Source: Methylobacterium durans
GTDB taxonomy: Bacteria; Pseudomonadota; Alphaproteobacteria; Rhizobiales; Beijerinckiaceae
NCBI RefSeq assembly: GCF_003173715.1
Contig: NZ_CP029550.1
Span: 6,464,001 to 6,528,000, forward strand
Length of the DNA stretch: 64,000 bases
Reading direction: 5' to 3'
Of this stretch, positions 35,658-44,407 are shown piece after piece (the stretch's first letter is position 1; each line of letters opens with the position of its first letter). The position numbers and the translations under genes were made by a program. The notes beneath the pieces were generated by a model, which saw only the letters and a list, made by a program, of their open reading frames with translations, made no database searches and had not been told where the DNA came from.

Positions 35658-36587
35658 ATGGAGCTCCACGAGATCCGCTACTTCCTGGCGGTCGCCCGCC
35701 TCGGCAGCTTCACGAAGGCGGCCGAGCACTGCAACGTGACGCAGCCCGCCCTGACCCGGGCGATCCAGAAGCTGGAGGACGAGCTCGGCGGCCTGCTGTT
35801 CTCGCGCGAGCGCAGCCACGTGCACCTGACCGATCTCGGCCGCCTGCTGGAGCCGGAATTCACCGAGATGATCGAGCGGCGCGAGCGCGCCAAGCGCGCG
35901 GCCTCGCGCTTCCTGCGGCTTGAGGGCGCCGAATTGCGCCTCGGCGTGATGTGCACGATCGGGCCGCTGCGCTTCGTCGGCTTCCTCAACAGCTTCCGGA
36001 TGAGTCATCCCGGGATTGAGTTGACGCTGATCGAGGGCGTGCCGGTCCGCCTTACGGAGATGCTGCTCGCAGGCGAGCTCGATGTGGCGATCATGGCGCA
36101 TCCGGATGGCTTCCCCGATCCGCTGCGGGCGAGCCCCCTCTACGAAGAGCGCTTCATGGTCGCCTGCGGTCAGCTGCACGATTTCGCCTGCTACAACGCG
36201 GTTCGGATGCGCGACATGGCAGGGCAGATCTACCTGCAGCGGATCAATTGCGAGTACCGGGACCACTTGGCCGAGATCCTGCGCGAGCAGGGCACCGAGA
36301 TCTTGCGGTCTCATCGCAGCGAGCGTGAGGACTGGATCCAGAGCATGGTGGTGGCCGGGATGGGGGTGTGCTTCCTGCCCGAGTTCTCTGCCACCCTGCC
36401 CGGCCTGTCGCTCCTGCCGTTGATGGAACCGGTTGTCGCTCGGCAGGTCTGCCTCGTCACGGTCGCCGGCCGGCGGTGGTCCTCGCCGCTTGCAGCGCTG
36501 GTGGCCGCGCTCGATCAATATGCTTGGCCAGCCAGCCGCTTTGACATGGGCGAAGAGCGCAGTCCTGAGCCGCTGGTATCCGTGTGA
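35658..36587 (+). CDS. LysR-family transcriptional regulator
   Basis: GGGAGG precedes the ATG at 35658 (309 residues). The N-terminal HTH reads ELHEIRYFLAVARLGSFTKA, AEHCNVTQPALTRAIQKLED, ELGGLLFSRE. The effector domain (RLGVMCTIGPLRFVGFLNSF onward) spans about 90-290. It is divergent from the 3-hydroxybutyrate dehydrogenase gene and upstream of the cupin-MFS-patatin run, so it could control either or both. The HTH type and CysB-like effector fold are clear; the ligand is unknown. Confidence 0.88.
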   Translation: MELHEIRYFLAVARLGSFTKAAEHCNVTQPALTRAIQKLEDELGGLLFSRERSHVHLTDLGRLLEPEFTEMIERRERAKRAASRFLRLEGAELRLGVMCTIGPLRFVGFLNSFRMSHPGIELTLIEGVPVRLTEMLLAGELDVAIMAHPDGFPDPLRASPLYEERFMVACGQLHDFACYNAVRMRDMAGQIYLQRINCEYRDHLAEILREQGTEILRSHRSEREDWIQSMVVAGMGVCFLPEFSATLPGLSLLPLMEPVVARQVCLVTVAGRRWSSPLAALVAALDQYAWPASRFDMGEERSPEPLVSV

Positions 36588-36720
36588 GCACGGCGCTGGG
36601 TCGATAACCGGAAGGCATCGTCCTCAAGCCCAAACGGCATTTCCGCCGGCTCAGCCAACCTCCGATGATCGGGACGCCTTCTACCCAGGACGGCTCCGAC
36701 GATCAGCCAGGAGGATAACC

Positions 36721-37224
36721 ATGACGACGATCCCGACGCTCCGCAGCGCAGCTCACCGCACGCTGTGCGGAGCGCTCATGATGACCGGCGCCTTGGCGCT
36801 CGGGGCCAGCGCGGCCCAGGCCGGTTCCTGCCCGGCGGACAAGGTGGTCGCCAGCGGCAAGAGGCAGGCCGAGAGCAAGGCCGCAGCGCAGGGCGTGACC
36901 GACACCGTAATCGCCTCAACCGAGCTGGCGAAGGAGCCCGTCGGCATCAAGGATCGCCAGTTCCGGCTCAGGCGGCTCGTGATCGAGCCCGGCGGCATCG
37001 TGCCCTGGCACAGCCACGGCGACCGGCCGGCCATCATCTACGTGGTCTCCGGGGAAGTGGTCGAGTATGCGAGCACCTGCGCAGTGCCGATCACCCACAA
37101 GGCCGGCGAGGCAACCTCGGAGACGCACGCCACCGCGCATTGGTGGAAGAACACCGGCAGCTCGACCGCGGTCCTGCTCTCGGCCGATCTCTTTCACGTG
37201 AAGGGCGACCCCCGCCAGATGTGA
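36721..37224 (+). CDS. Secreted cupin-domain protein
   Basis: The ATG at 36721 follows AGGAGG; 167 residues. A signal peptide (LCGALMMTGALALGASAAQA) precedes a single cupin: motif 1 in PGGIVPWHSHGDRPAIIYVV with its two His and a following Glu, and motif 2 around HATAHWWKNTGSS. Such small exported cupins bind a metal; the substrate is unknown. It is first in a co-directional run with the MFS and patatin genes, with 27- and 37-base gaps. Confidence 0.82.
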   Translation: MTTIPTLRSAAHRTLCGALMMTGALALGASAAQAGSCPADKVVASGKRQAESKAAAQGVTDTVIASTELAKEPVGIKDRQFRLRRLVIEPGGIVPWHSHGDRPAIIYVVSGEVVEYASTCAVPITHKAGEATSETHATAHWWKNTGSSTAVLLSADLFHVKGDPRQM

Positions 37225-37251
37225 GGCCGTGCGACGGCGAGGAGGCGGGCC

Positions 37252-38478
37252 ATGCCCGATCCCGGTACTCTTGGCCTGAACGGGCCGATGACGCGAGAGC
37301 GCACCCATGCGGGTGATCTCGTCAGGAATGCGGTCATCGCGCTCATGGCGTTCCTGACCGTGGTGGACCTGTTCGCAACCCAGGCCATCCTGCCGTCCCT
37401 CGCCCGAGCCTACGCGGTCAGCCCTGCCGCAATCGGCTTTGCCGTCAATGCGACGACGCTGGGCATGGCCTTCGGCGGTCTCGGCGTGGCCCTGCTCGGC
37501 CAACGCATCGACCGGCGTCGCGGCGTGGTCGTCAGCCTCCTGCTCCTCGCCGTCCCGACAGCGCTCCTCGGAACCCTGCCGGATCTCTGGGTCTTCGCGG
37601 CCCTCCGAGTGCTGCAGGGTGTCTGCATGGCGGCGGCCTTCACGCTGACGCTCGCCTATCTCGGCGAAGCCTGCTCCGCATCGGCCGCGGCCGGTGCCTT
37701 CGCGGCCTACGTAACCGGGAACGTCGCCAGCAACTTCGTCGGCCGGCTCGTCGCGGCCGCCCTCGTCGACCATCTCGGGCTGGTCTCGAACTTTCTCGCC
37801 TTCGCGCTGCTGAACCTCGCCGGCGCTGGCCTCGCTCTCCTCGTGCTGCGGGCGCCCAAGCCCGAACCGCTCAGGCACATGGATCAGCAAGGGCGAGCTT
37901 CGCCTCACACTGTTTGGATCGCGCACCTCGCTAACCCGACGCTGCTGGCCGCTTTCGGCATTGGCTTCTGCATCCTGTTCGCCTTCTTAGGGACTTTCAC
38001 TTACGTGAACTTTGTCCTGACGGGCTCGCCGTTCCTCGTCGGGCCGATGACCCTGGGGTTCATCTACTTCGTCTTCCTGCCCTCTCTGATCACCACGCCG
38101 TTGGCCGGACACGTGAGCGGGCGGCTCGGGTTCCGACGTGGCTTAGCCGCGGGGCTCCTGATCGCCGCGCTCGGTCTGCCATTGCTGAACCTCCCGTCGC
38201 TTCCGTTTGTCCTGGCCGGCCTCGTCTTGGTCGGGATCGGCACCTTCCTGGCCCAGGCCATCGCGACCGGCGTCGTCGGCCGGTTCGCGATGGGCGAGCG
38301 GGCGTCCGCGAGCGGTTTGTACCTGCTGTTCTATTACCTCGGCGGCCTCGCCGGCACGGCCATCCTCGGACAGGTGTTTGAGCGGTTGGGCTGGGGCGCC
38401 TGCGTGCTTGGGGTGGCGGCCTCACTCGCCCTTGCAGCGGCCCTGACCACGCGCCTGCGCGAGCCAAGTGCGGCCTGA
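37252..38478 (+). CDS. MFS transporter (YnfM-like)
   Basis: A 408-residue, 12-helix major facilitator protein. The first helices carry MAFLTVVDLFATQAILPSLA and the loop GQRIDRRRGVVVS. The helix VLQGVCMAAAFTLTLAYLGE, followed by ACSASAAAGAFAAYVTGN, resembles the YnfM/AraJ drug-efflux-like group. The C-terminal half ends with GLYLLFYYLGGLAGTAILGQ. The substrate cannot be read from sequence. It lies between the secreted cupin and patatin genes and probably belongs to one transcript. Confidence 0.87.
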   Translation: MPDPGTLGLNGPMTRERTHAGDLVRNAVIALMAFLTVVDLFATQAILPSLARAYAVSPAAIGFAVNATTLGMAFGGLGVALLGQRIDRRRGVVVSLLLLAVPTALLGTLPDLWVFAALRVLQGVCMAAAFTLTLAYLGEACSASAAAGAFAAYVTGNVASNFVGRLVAAALVDHLGLVSNFLAFALLNLAGAGLALLVLRAPKPEPLRHMDQQGRASPHTVWIAHLANPTLLAAFGIGFCILFAFLGTFTYVNFVLTGSPFLVGPMTLGFIYFVFLPSLITTPLAGHVSGRLGFRRGLAAGLLIAALGLPLLNLPSLPFVLAGLVLVGIGTFLAQAIATGVVGRFAMGERASASGLYLLFYYLGGLAGTAILGQVFERLGWGACVLGVAASLALAAALTTRLREPSAA

Positions 38479-38515
38479 AGCGTGACAGAAGCCCAGCCTC
38501 AGACAGGAGGAGATC

Positions 38516-39715
38516 ATGCTCGACACGGTCAAACCTCGACAGCGCAGGAACAGGCCGGCCTCGCCGGTTGCCTCCGAGCCGGAGCCGCTTGCCCGGTCGC
38601 TACGGCGGCGCCTCGGTCAGATCGTGCTGGTGCTGCAGGGCGGCGGCGCGCTCGGCGCCTATCAGGTCGGCGTCTACCAAGCCCTGCACGAGGCCGGGAT
38701 CGAGCCCGACTGGATCATCGGCACCTCGATCGGCGCCATCAACGCCAGCCTGATCGCAGGCAACCGGCCGGAGGACCGCCTGGAGCGGATGCACGCCTTC
38801 TGGAGCCGCGTCGAGCATGGCGCTCTGCATCGGACGTTCTCGGCATTGCCCATGTTCGGCACCTATGCCGCCAACTGGCTGACGCTCGCGCAGGGGATCG
38901 AGCCTTTCTTCGCGCCCAACCCATTCGCCTTTGCCGGGCCGCATATGCCGCTCGGTGCCGAGCAGGCGAGCTACTACTCGACCCGCCCGCTCGAGGCGAC
39001 GCTGCGGGACCTCGTAGATTTGCCGACGCTGAACCGCGGCGGCTGCCGTCTGACAGTGGGCGCGGCGAACGTCCGCACCGGGCAGATGCGCTACTTCGAC
39101 AGTCGGGAGATGGAGCTCGACCTGCGCCACGTCATGGCCTCGGGCGCCCTACCTCCGGCCTTCCCGGCGATCCGCATAGACGGCGAGCTGTACTGGGACG
39201 GCGGCATCCTGTCGAACACGCCGGTCGAGGCCGTGTTCGATGACCACCCGCGCCGGAACTCCCTTGTCTTCGCAGTTCACATCTGGAACCCGGAAGGGCC
39301 GGAGCCGGCGAGCATCTGGGAGGTGATGAGCCGCCAGAAGGACCTGCAGTACGCGAGCCGCGCCCTGACGCAGATCGTCCGTCAGAAGCAGATGCACCGG
39401 CTGCGCCACGTCATCGCCGAGCTTGCCCGACGCCTCCCAGAGGCGGAGCGCCGTGAAGCCGAGGTGCGAGAGCTTGAGAGCTATGGCTGCCTGACGCGGA
39501 TGCATGTGGTGAGGCTGCTAGCGCAGCGGGTACCGGGCCAGGACCACACGGGCGACATCGACTTCAGCCGCGAGGGCATCCGGGCGCGCCGGCAGGCCGG
39601 CTATGAGAACACCCGTAAGGTGCTCGACGACGCTCCCTGGGAGCGGCAGGTGGACGAGGTGGAAGGTCTCGTCCTTCACGAGACCGCATCGGGCTTCGCG
39701 GTCACGACCAGCTGA
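38516..39715 (+). CDS. Patatin-like phospholipase with C-terminal DUF3734-like region
   Basis: A 399-residue protein with AGGAGG before the ATG. The patatin core has the oxyanion motif GGGALGAYQVG (about 42-52), the nucleophile in GTSIGAIN (about 70) and the catalytic Asp in WDGGILSNTP (about 225), so it should be an active serine lipid acyl hydrolase. The C-terminal segment DFSREGIRARRQAGYENTRK matches the DUF3734 extension. Patatins of this subtype are often encoded near 3-hydroxybutyrate dehydrogenase, as here. No signal peptide. Substrate unknown. Confidence 0.9.
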   Translation: MLDTVKPRQRRNRPASPVASEPEPLARSLRRRLGQIVLVLQGGGALGAYQVGVYQALHEAGIEPDWIIGTSIGAINASLIAGNRPEDRLERMHAFWSRVEHGALHRTFSALPMFGTYAANWLTLAQGIEPFFAPNPFAFAGPHMPLGAEQASYYSTRPLEATLRDLVDLPTLNRGGCRLTVGAANVRTGQMRYFDSREMELDLRHVMASGALPPAFPAIRIDGELYWDGGILSNTPVEAVFDDHPRRNSLVFAVHIWNPEGPEPASIWEVMSRQKDLQYASRALTQIVRQKQMHRLRHVIAELARRLPEAERREAEVRELESYGCLTRMHVVRLLAQRVPGQDHTGDIDFSREGIRARRQAGYENTRKVLDDAPWERQVDEVEGLVLHETASGFAVTTS

Positions 39716-39921
39716 ATTCATGGGCCTGCGCACCGGCGCTTTTGCCCGCCTCTATTCGCCCGACCGGGCGACACGACATTAATTCGCCTCGCGGGCGTCT
39801 GGCTGGCTCGCCACTCCGGCGCCTTAAACCGATGGGCATGGACTCGATGCCGAAACGGCATTTTACGGCGCAGGCATTGTCTCCGAAGGTCTAGGTGCCA
39901 CACCAACGGTGGAGATAGACC

Positions 39922-40188
39922 ATGACAAAGTCGCTTATTCTCGCCGGCGCGCTCGTCGCCACAGTTTCCGGGTACGCCTGGGCCCAGCAAACTTTCTCAG
40001 CATGGGGGCATGACTTTACCCTATCGCCATTCACGCCGCAGCAGATGATGGTCGCTGTTGCGACCGACACCAAGACGGGCCGAAAGTTCAACGTCCTCAA
40101 GCTGAAGAGCGGGAAGATGATGGCCATCGCGCCGATCAACAGCATGCAGGGAATGCCCGAGACAACCCAGGAGGACATGATTCAATAG
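39922..40188 (+). CDS. Small secreted protein
   Basis: 88 residues preceded by GGAGA. A signal peptide (KSLILAGALVATVSGYAWA) is followed by a compact chain (FSAWGHDFTLSPFTPQQMMV ... KSGKMMAIAPINS) with several Met residues. No known domain is seen. Confidence 0.6.
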   Translation: MTKSLILAGALVATVSGYAWAQQTFSAWGHDFTLSPFTPQQMMVAVATDTKTGRKFNVLKLKSGKMMAIAPINSMQGMPETTQEDMIQ

Positions 40189-40646
40189 GACAGCCGAGGA
40201 TCATTCGCTCTCTGTAGTTCGGGCGCTTCGTGGGCTGACTTCTCAGGATCCTGAGGCGCCCGTCCTTCTGTGATAACCTAATCCGCCAATCGAACGCGTT
40301 GGAACCAAAAGCATTCATTGCCCCGGGCGGTTGAAGGCTGCGAAGCAGACGCCTTATAGGCAAGGCAGATTGGGACTGCTTCAGACCCGTAGCCTTCGCC
40401 GTCACCGCGTCTGCTTTCGGAGTGCGATCAGAGGCTCCTTTTCGGCGGCAATGGGCGCATGAGTGCCGACTGGGTTTGGCCGGCAGTGGCCTGTCTGCTT
40501 CCCGCGTCAAATCCGCAGAAGCGGAATTCGTCGCAGTTCAAGCCGCAGTATAAACTAACGCACGCAGCCGCGGAGCAGATGCCCAACTCGGATCCGTCGT
40601 CTTGAAGGCCTGCCGCTGCGGCGGCAGGTCACTCACGTGTGAGGTG
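40189..40646. other. Gap with a decayed intergenic repeat
   Basis: I see no gene. Bases 40493-40543 resemble 15169-15219, as noted there. A short GC inverted repeat lies near 40245-40262 (CTCAGGATCCTGAG core). The rest is unremarkable. Confidence 0.4.
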
Positions 40647-41405
40647 TTACTGCCCCTGCAGGCTGACCTTCACGGCGGGCTGCGCAGCAGACGGGTACAC
40701 AACCCGCAAGCCTGAGGCTTCTGTCTGCACGACTGCCGGTGCAGTCGCAGGCTCGGACGAGCGGTTCAGCTTTGCCATGGCTTTGCGGGCCTCATCGGCC
40801 GGCACCGCACCGTGCGGCGCTACCATCGCGGCTAGCAGAGTGCGGGTCTTGCGATCCACCGCCGATGAGCGGCTCACCGGCTCGAAATCGCCGGCCGTAT
40901 GCCGCTCCTCGGTCTTGCCCGTGAACACCTTTGGGCCGTCCGTGGTAATGACGATGTCGCCCTTCCGCAGGGTGCTGTCGTGCATCAGAGCCGCGTTCGG
41001 ATTGCCGGCATACCGCCACAGTGCCGCCTGAGCCTCAGACGCCTTCGGCTTCTCCGTGACTGCCTTCACCTTCTCGGGCTTGGGCAGAGCCGCATAACGT
41101 ACCTTGGGCCGGACCAGCGCCTGTGCATCTTTCAGCTGTCGCCGGCGAGCGGATTGGCGCCACTCGCGCCGGCCGTAGCCGTACCCTGCTGCGACCTCGG
41201 CTCCGTAGGTGCCCCCGTAGAATGGTGGCTGGGCGGTAGGCGCGGGCTGCGGAGCTTGCGCCGGCTGCGGTGAGAACAGCTGCTGGAAGAGACCACCCAG
41301 GCCACCTTCGTCAGCAGCCTGCACGTGCGCCGCGGTTCCGAGCACCAGGCAGGTGGAGGTGAGGGCGAGCAAGCCGCGACGGACAAGGCTGGTCTGGTTC
41401 AGCAT
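40647..41405 (-). CDS. Secreted hypothetical protein
   Basis: 252 residues with a signal peptide (SLVRRGLLALTSTCLVLGTA, cleavage near VQA). A Pro/Gln/Tyr-rich N-terminal part is followed by a basic region and then an ordered-looking stretch (GDIVITTDGPKVFTGKT, TRTLLAAMVAPHGAVPADEA). The C-terminus contains RVVYPSAAQP, a motif also near the end of the 43139 gene product. A consensus EcfG-type promoter lies 47 bases upstream. Probably a general-stress-induced envelope protein; no family recognised. Confidence 0.7.
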   Translation of the reverse strand: MLNQTSLVRRGLLALTSTCLVLGTAAHVQAADEGGLGGLFQQLFSPQPAQAPQPAPTAQPPFYGGTYGAEVAAGYGYGRREWRQSARRRQLKDAQALVRPKVRYAALPKPEKVKAVTEKPKASEAQAALWRYAGNPNAALMHDSTLRKGDIVITTDGPKVFTGKTEERHTAGDFEPVSRSSAVDRKTRTLLAAMVAPHGAVPADEARKAMAKLNRSSEPATAPAVVQTEASGLRVVYPSAAQPAVKVSLQGQ

Positions 41406-41451
41406 CGGCGCCCCCGCTCAGCCCTGCACCGCTGGGGGCTGTAGGGGTCTT

Positions 41452-41476
41452 AACGGATGCGCTTCCGCACAGTTCC
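41452..41476 (-). promoter_or_regulatory. Candidate EcfG (general stress) promoter, full consensus
   Basis: On the minus strand GGAAC (41476-41472), 16 bases, then CGTT (41455-41452) is an exact match to the EcfG consensus. It lies 47 bases before the start of the secreted protein at 40647-41405. Confidence 0.65.
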
Positions 41477-41538
41477 GGCACTTTCCCGACGTGCCTAACG
41501 CACCATCGCCGACACTCTCTGGCTGACCCAGCGTGTCG

Positions 41539-41916
41539 TCACAGACGAGCGAGGCTGACCTTCGCGACACCGGAAACGCCGATGGCGCGAGCTGAGGCGT
41601 TCGACAGGTCGATCACGCGACCGCCGACGAACGGGCCGCGATCGTTGATGCGTACCACGACAGAGCGGCCGTTGCTCTTGTTGGTCACTCGCACCTGCGT
41701 GCCGAACGGCAGCGAGCGGTGAGCTGCAGTCAGCGCGTGCGTGTTGAAGCGCTCGCCGTTGGCCGTGCGCCGGCCGTGGAAGCCAGGGCCGTACCAGGAG
41801 GCCACACCGGACTGCGCCGGCGCGGACGGCGCAGCTTCGGCATGGGCACCGGTCGAGCAAGTAATCGCAACGATCGCGAGGAGCATCAGGCGAGCGTTCG
41901 AGATCATTCTTTGCAT
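41539..41916 (-). CDS. RlpA-like double-psi beta-barrel protein
   Basis: A 125-residue exported protein with a signal peptide ([16 protein letters not shown]). The RlpA domain follows: [57 protein letters not shown] and [16 protein letters not shown]. RlpA proteins are septal-ring lytic transglycosylases or related peptidoglycan-associated factors. This one is short and has no SPOR domain, so it may be a free periplasmic form. Confidence 0.9.
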   Translation of the reverse strand: MQRMISNARLMLLAIVAITCSTGAHAEAAPSAPAQSGVASWYGPGFHGRRTANGERFNTHALTAAHRSLPFGTQVRVTNKSNGRSVVVRINDRGPFVGGRVIDLSNASARAIGVSGVAKVSLARL

Positions 41917-42159
41917 TCCCGTTTGTTGTGTGAACGGGCCGGCAAAATGTAGCTGAATGTGACGAGAGTATGTTTGGCAGGATATTGGCAGATCAGCCCA
42001 TCAAGTGCCACGATAATGCCGATTTCTGTTTGGTGCGTTCTCACAGGCCGGGCGGACTAGGCCAGCTGGCTGAATGTTCTCTGAACCAGCGCGCGCCTAC
42101 AGCTAAGCCCAATCGGGCTGACACAGCCCAGCCCGCTCCTCGGCCTTACAGGTGCACAC

Positions 42160-42393
42160 ATGATCCTGACGCGCTCGACCCTGATCCGTACCCTTGCCGT
42201 CGCGGCACTCGGGACCGTGCTCGTCAGCCAGGTTGCACGCGCAGGAACGGCCGAGACCGCTGCGCAGGCGGGCGCAGAGTGCCTGCAGGGCTGCACCGCC
42301 CGTGGGCTGGCCGACAACTGCTACTACGTCGATCAGGCCCAGACCGGCCGCTCGGGCAAGATCGTGATCCGCCGCGTGCAGGAGTGCGACTGA
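42160..42393 (+). CDS. Small secreted Cys-containing protein
   Basis: 77 residues. A signal peptide (TLAVAALGTVLVSQVARA) precedes a chain with four Cys (ECLQGCTARGLADNC, C-terminal QECD), probably two disulfides. The family is unknown. It ends 44 bases before the helix-hairpin-helix gene and is probably co-transcribed. Confidence 0.6.
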   Translation: MILTRSTLIRTLAVAALGTVLVSQVARAGTAETAAQAGAECLQGCTARGLADNCYYVDQAQTGRSGKIVIRRVQECD

Positions 42394-42437
42394 GCCCTCT
42401 CGCCAGACCGTCCTCTTACATCGGTAAGTGAGATCCC

Positions 42438-42980
42438 ATGCAGGCCTCCCCGCTCTTGGTCGATCCGCATCTCGGGGCCATTCACACGAGCGGCTCGCCC
42501 GTGAGTCTCTGGCCCGTGCTGCTCTCAGGCTGCCTCGGCCTTGCTGCTGTAGGCGTGCTGGCGGCAGCGGTCCCGAGGCTAATGAACCATCCACCGCAGC
42601 AGCCGGTGCGGCCCAGCTCCGTCCTCCGGATGCCGCTGCCGGCGCAGACGCCAGGCGTGGCGCCGAGCCTCACCGCAGAGGCGCAACTGCAGGCATCACC
42701 CCGTCTTCAGACAGCGACCGAGCAGGTTCGACCGCAAGTGGCCGTCCAGGCTCTACCGGCCAGCGCAGCAGCTGTGACTGGGACGGCTCAGTCGGCTCGC
42801 CTTGTCGGCCTGAACACGGCGACGCTCCTCGAGCTCAGGCGATTGCCGCACATCGGCAAGAGCCAAGCGCGTGCGATCATCAGCGGCCGGCCCTACAGCC
42901 GCGTCGCCGAGCTTGCTGAGCGCAAGCTCGTCTCGGCTCGCGTCTACAAGGCCATCAGCGCCCGCGTCGACCTGCACTGA
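42438..42980 (+). CDS. Membrane-anchored helix-hairpin-helix protein (ComEA-like)
   Basis: 180 residues with one N-terminal transmembrane helix (LWPVLLSGCLGLAAVGVLAA), a Pro/Gln/Ala-rich linker (about 50-115), and a C-terminal HhH domain. The HhH core is VGLNTATLLELRRLPHIGKS followed by QARAIISGRPY, then SRVAELAERKLVSARVYKAI, as in ComEA. That suggests a DNA-binding domain on the outer face of the inner membrane. A role in DNA uptake is possible but no other com genes are nearby. Confidence 0.75.
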   Translation: MQASPLLVDPHLGAIHTSGSPVSLWPVLLSGCLGLAAVGVLAAAVPRLMNHPPQQPVRPSSVLRMPLPAQTPGVAPSLTAEAQLQASPRLQTATEQVRPQVAVQALPASAAAVTGTAQSARLVGLNTATLLELRRLPHIGKSQARAIISGRPYSRVAELAERKLVSARVYKAISARVDLH

Positions 42981-43138
42981 GCCTGGTCTCGGCTCCTGTG
43001 CCGGCCGCAGCTAGGCCACTTGGTCTAGTGAGAGACCCGGCCATCTGTCCGACTACACCCGCCCGCCCAGACGTGGTGTTTACGTCTCGCTAACGAACGA
43101 GACCGGGCGACGTACCCGGGCAGAGGGAGAGGCGGGCG

Positions 43139-43390
43139 ATGAACAAGATCTGGATTGGCTGCGCTGGCACGGCTGCGGTTCTGGCCGCCCTTCTCGTCGC
43201 ACCGGGCCAGGCTGCGCCGCAGGCCCCAGTCGCGGCTCCGATCCGCGCCGAGCTCGCCCGCGCGGTCAAGCCCACCCAGGTTGCGGTGCAGGAGGTCGTG
43301 CAGCCCGCGACGGTGCAGCTCCCCTCCCGCGAGACGTCGGCTCGCCCGGTGCGGGTCGTGTACCCGTCGCCCTACGCCACCCAGCGCTGA
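43139..43390 (+). CDS. Small secreted protein with VVYPS motif
   Basis: 83 residues with a GGGAGAGG ribosome binding site. A signal peptide (IGCAGTAAVLAALLVAPGQA) precedes an Ala/Pro/Val-rich chain ending RPVRVVYPSPYATQR. The RVVYPS motif also closes the secreted protein at 40647-41405. Function unknown. Confidence 0.6.
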   Translation: MNKIWIGCAGTAAVLAALLVAPGQAAPQAPVAAPIRAELARAVKPTQVAVQEVVQPATVQLPSRETSARPVRVVYPSPYATQR

Positions 43391-43399
43391 GGTCGGACG

Positions 43400-43624
43400 A
43401 TGCCCGTCTTCACGTCTGCAGCGCTGGACAGCGAACTGGGCGGGATCGCGCTGATGCGCGCCGTTCTACAAGGTCCGGAGCAGGCTGAACCCACCCGGAC
43501 CAAGCCCGCCCCGAGCTGGGGCAGCCCAGCAGCGGACCTGAAGCCGAGCCGGCCTGCGCGGCGGAGGGGCGCGTCTCGCTCCGGCAACCGTGAGGCCGCC
43601 ACCCGTCCGGTGTGCTTCGCCTGA
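43400..43624 (+). CDS. Possible small basic hypothetical protein
   Basis: 74 residues starting nine bases after the previous stop. The N-terminus (FTSAALDSELGGIALMRAVL) looks helical; the C-terminal half is Arg/Pro/Ala-rich and probably disordered. Its end abuts the DUF6894 gene region. Moderate support from spacing only. Confidence 0.4.
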   Translation: MPVFTSAALDSELGGIALMRAVLQGPEQAEPTRTKPAPSWGSPAADLKPSRPARRRGASRSGNREAATRPVCFA

Positions 43625-43660
43625 TTGGCCCCCTCTCAGCGCCACAAGGAGCAGATCAGC

Positions 43661-43957
43661 ATGCCGCGCTACTTCTTCGACATCCACGGTGACGTTGCGG
43701 CAGTGAGCGACACTGAGGGCGCGGTGTTCGCAAACCGCGACGAGGCCGGCAAGCACGCGGCGCAGATTCTGGCAGAAATCGCGCTCAACAACCCACCGGA
43801 GAACGGCTGCTGCCATCTGCTGGCGCTGGTCCGGGATGAGGCGGAGCGGGTGGTGTTCACCACAACACTCAACGTCGTCGGCAAACCGGTCGATGCTCCC
43901 ATTCTGCTGCCGGGCTGCCGCGTTGGCGCAGTGAGAACCCACAGCCCAGCTGTGTAG
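43661..43957 (+). CDS. DUF6894-family small protein
   Basis: The ATG at 43661 follows AGGAGC (98 residues). It starts PRYFFDIHGD, has the acidic middle EGAVFANRDEAGKHAAQILA, and then VRDEAERVVFTTTLNVVG, which is the DUF6894 pattern abundant in Methylobacterium. The usual GRWL ending is replaced by a divergent tail. No molecular function is known for the family. A second member is at 50993-51226. Confidence 0.8.
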   Translation: MPRYFFDIHGDVAAVSDTEGAVFANRDEAGKHAAQILAEIALNNPPENGCCHLLALVRDEAERVVFTTTLNVVGKPVDAPILLPGCRVGAVRTHSPAV

Positions 43958-44364
43958 CGCCTGCGGTTACGGCTTTTTAGCCCCCTCCAAGTTCACCCTG
44001 CCTGATAGTTCCACGCCACTGTAGACACGTAGCCGCTGGTCAGATGTTAACCATCCTGCCCCCACGATAGCGGCTCTTCAGCAGACGAGGCGTTCTGGCG
44101 TGAGCGCAGCCGCGCATGGCCCGCACGACGCGCCTGCCGCATGTGAGTTGTGTCAACGGTGGCCAGCAACCTTCAGCAGACAGCCGCGCCCGCACTGAAC
44201 CCTGCTGGCGCTTCCGCAACATGTGGCAGGATCAGCCAGGCAGCCTCTGTCGGATGTCGCTCCAGACCGAAGCTGCCCCATGTGCCGGCACGCTCCCGGC
44301 TCTTGCCTCACAGGCGGCGGCTGATTGCTCTCCTTGTCAACGGGCGCCGAAGTCTCCGCGCTTC
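43958..44364. other. Gap before the IS21 element
   Basis: No gene with a credible start is visible. A + strand frame from 44116 runs into the IS21 end and may be the left half of something interrupted by the element. I cannot identify it. Confidence 0.35.
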
Positions 44365-44407
44365 TGGGCTTTCAAAATTCCCTGGCCGCGGGGTCTGTGG
44401 TCGGTGA

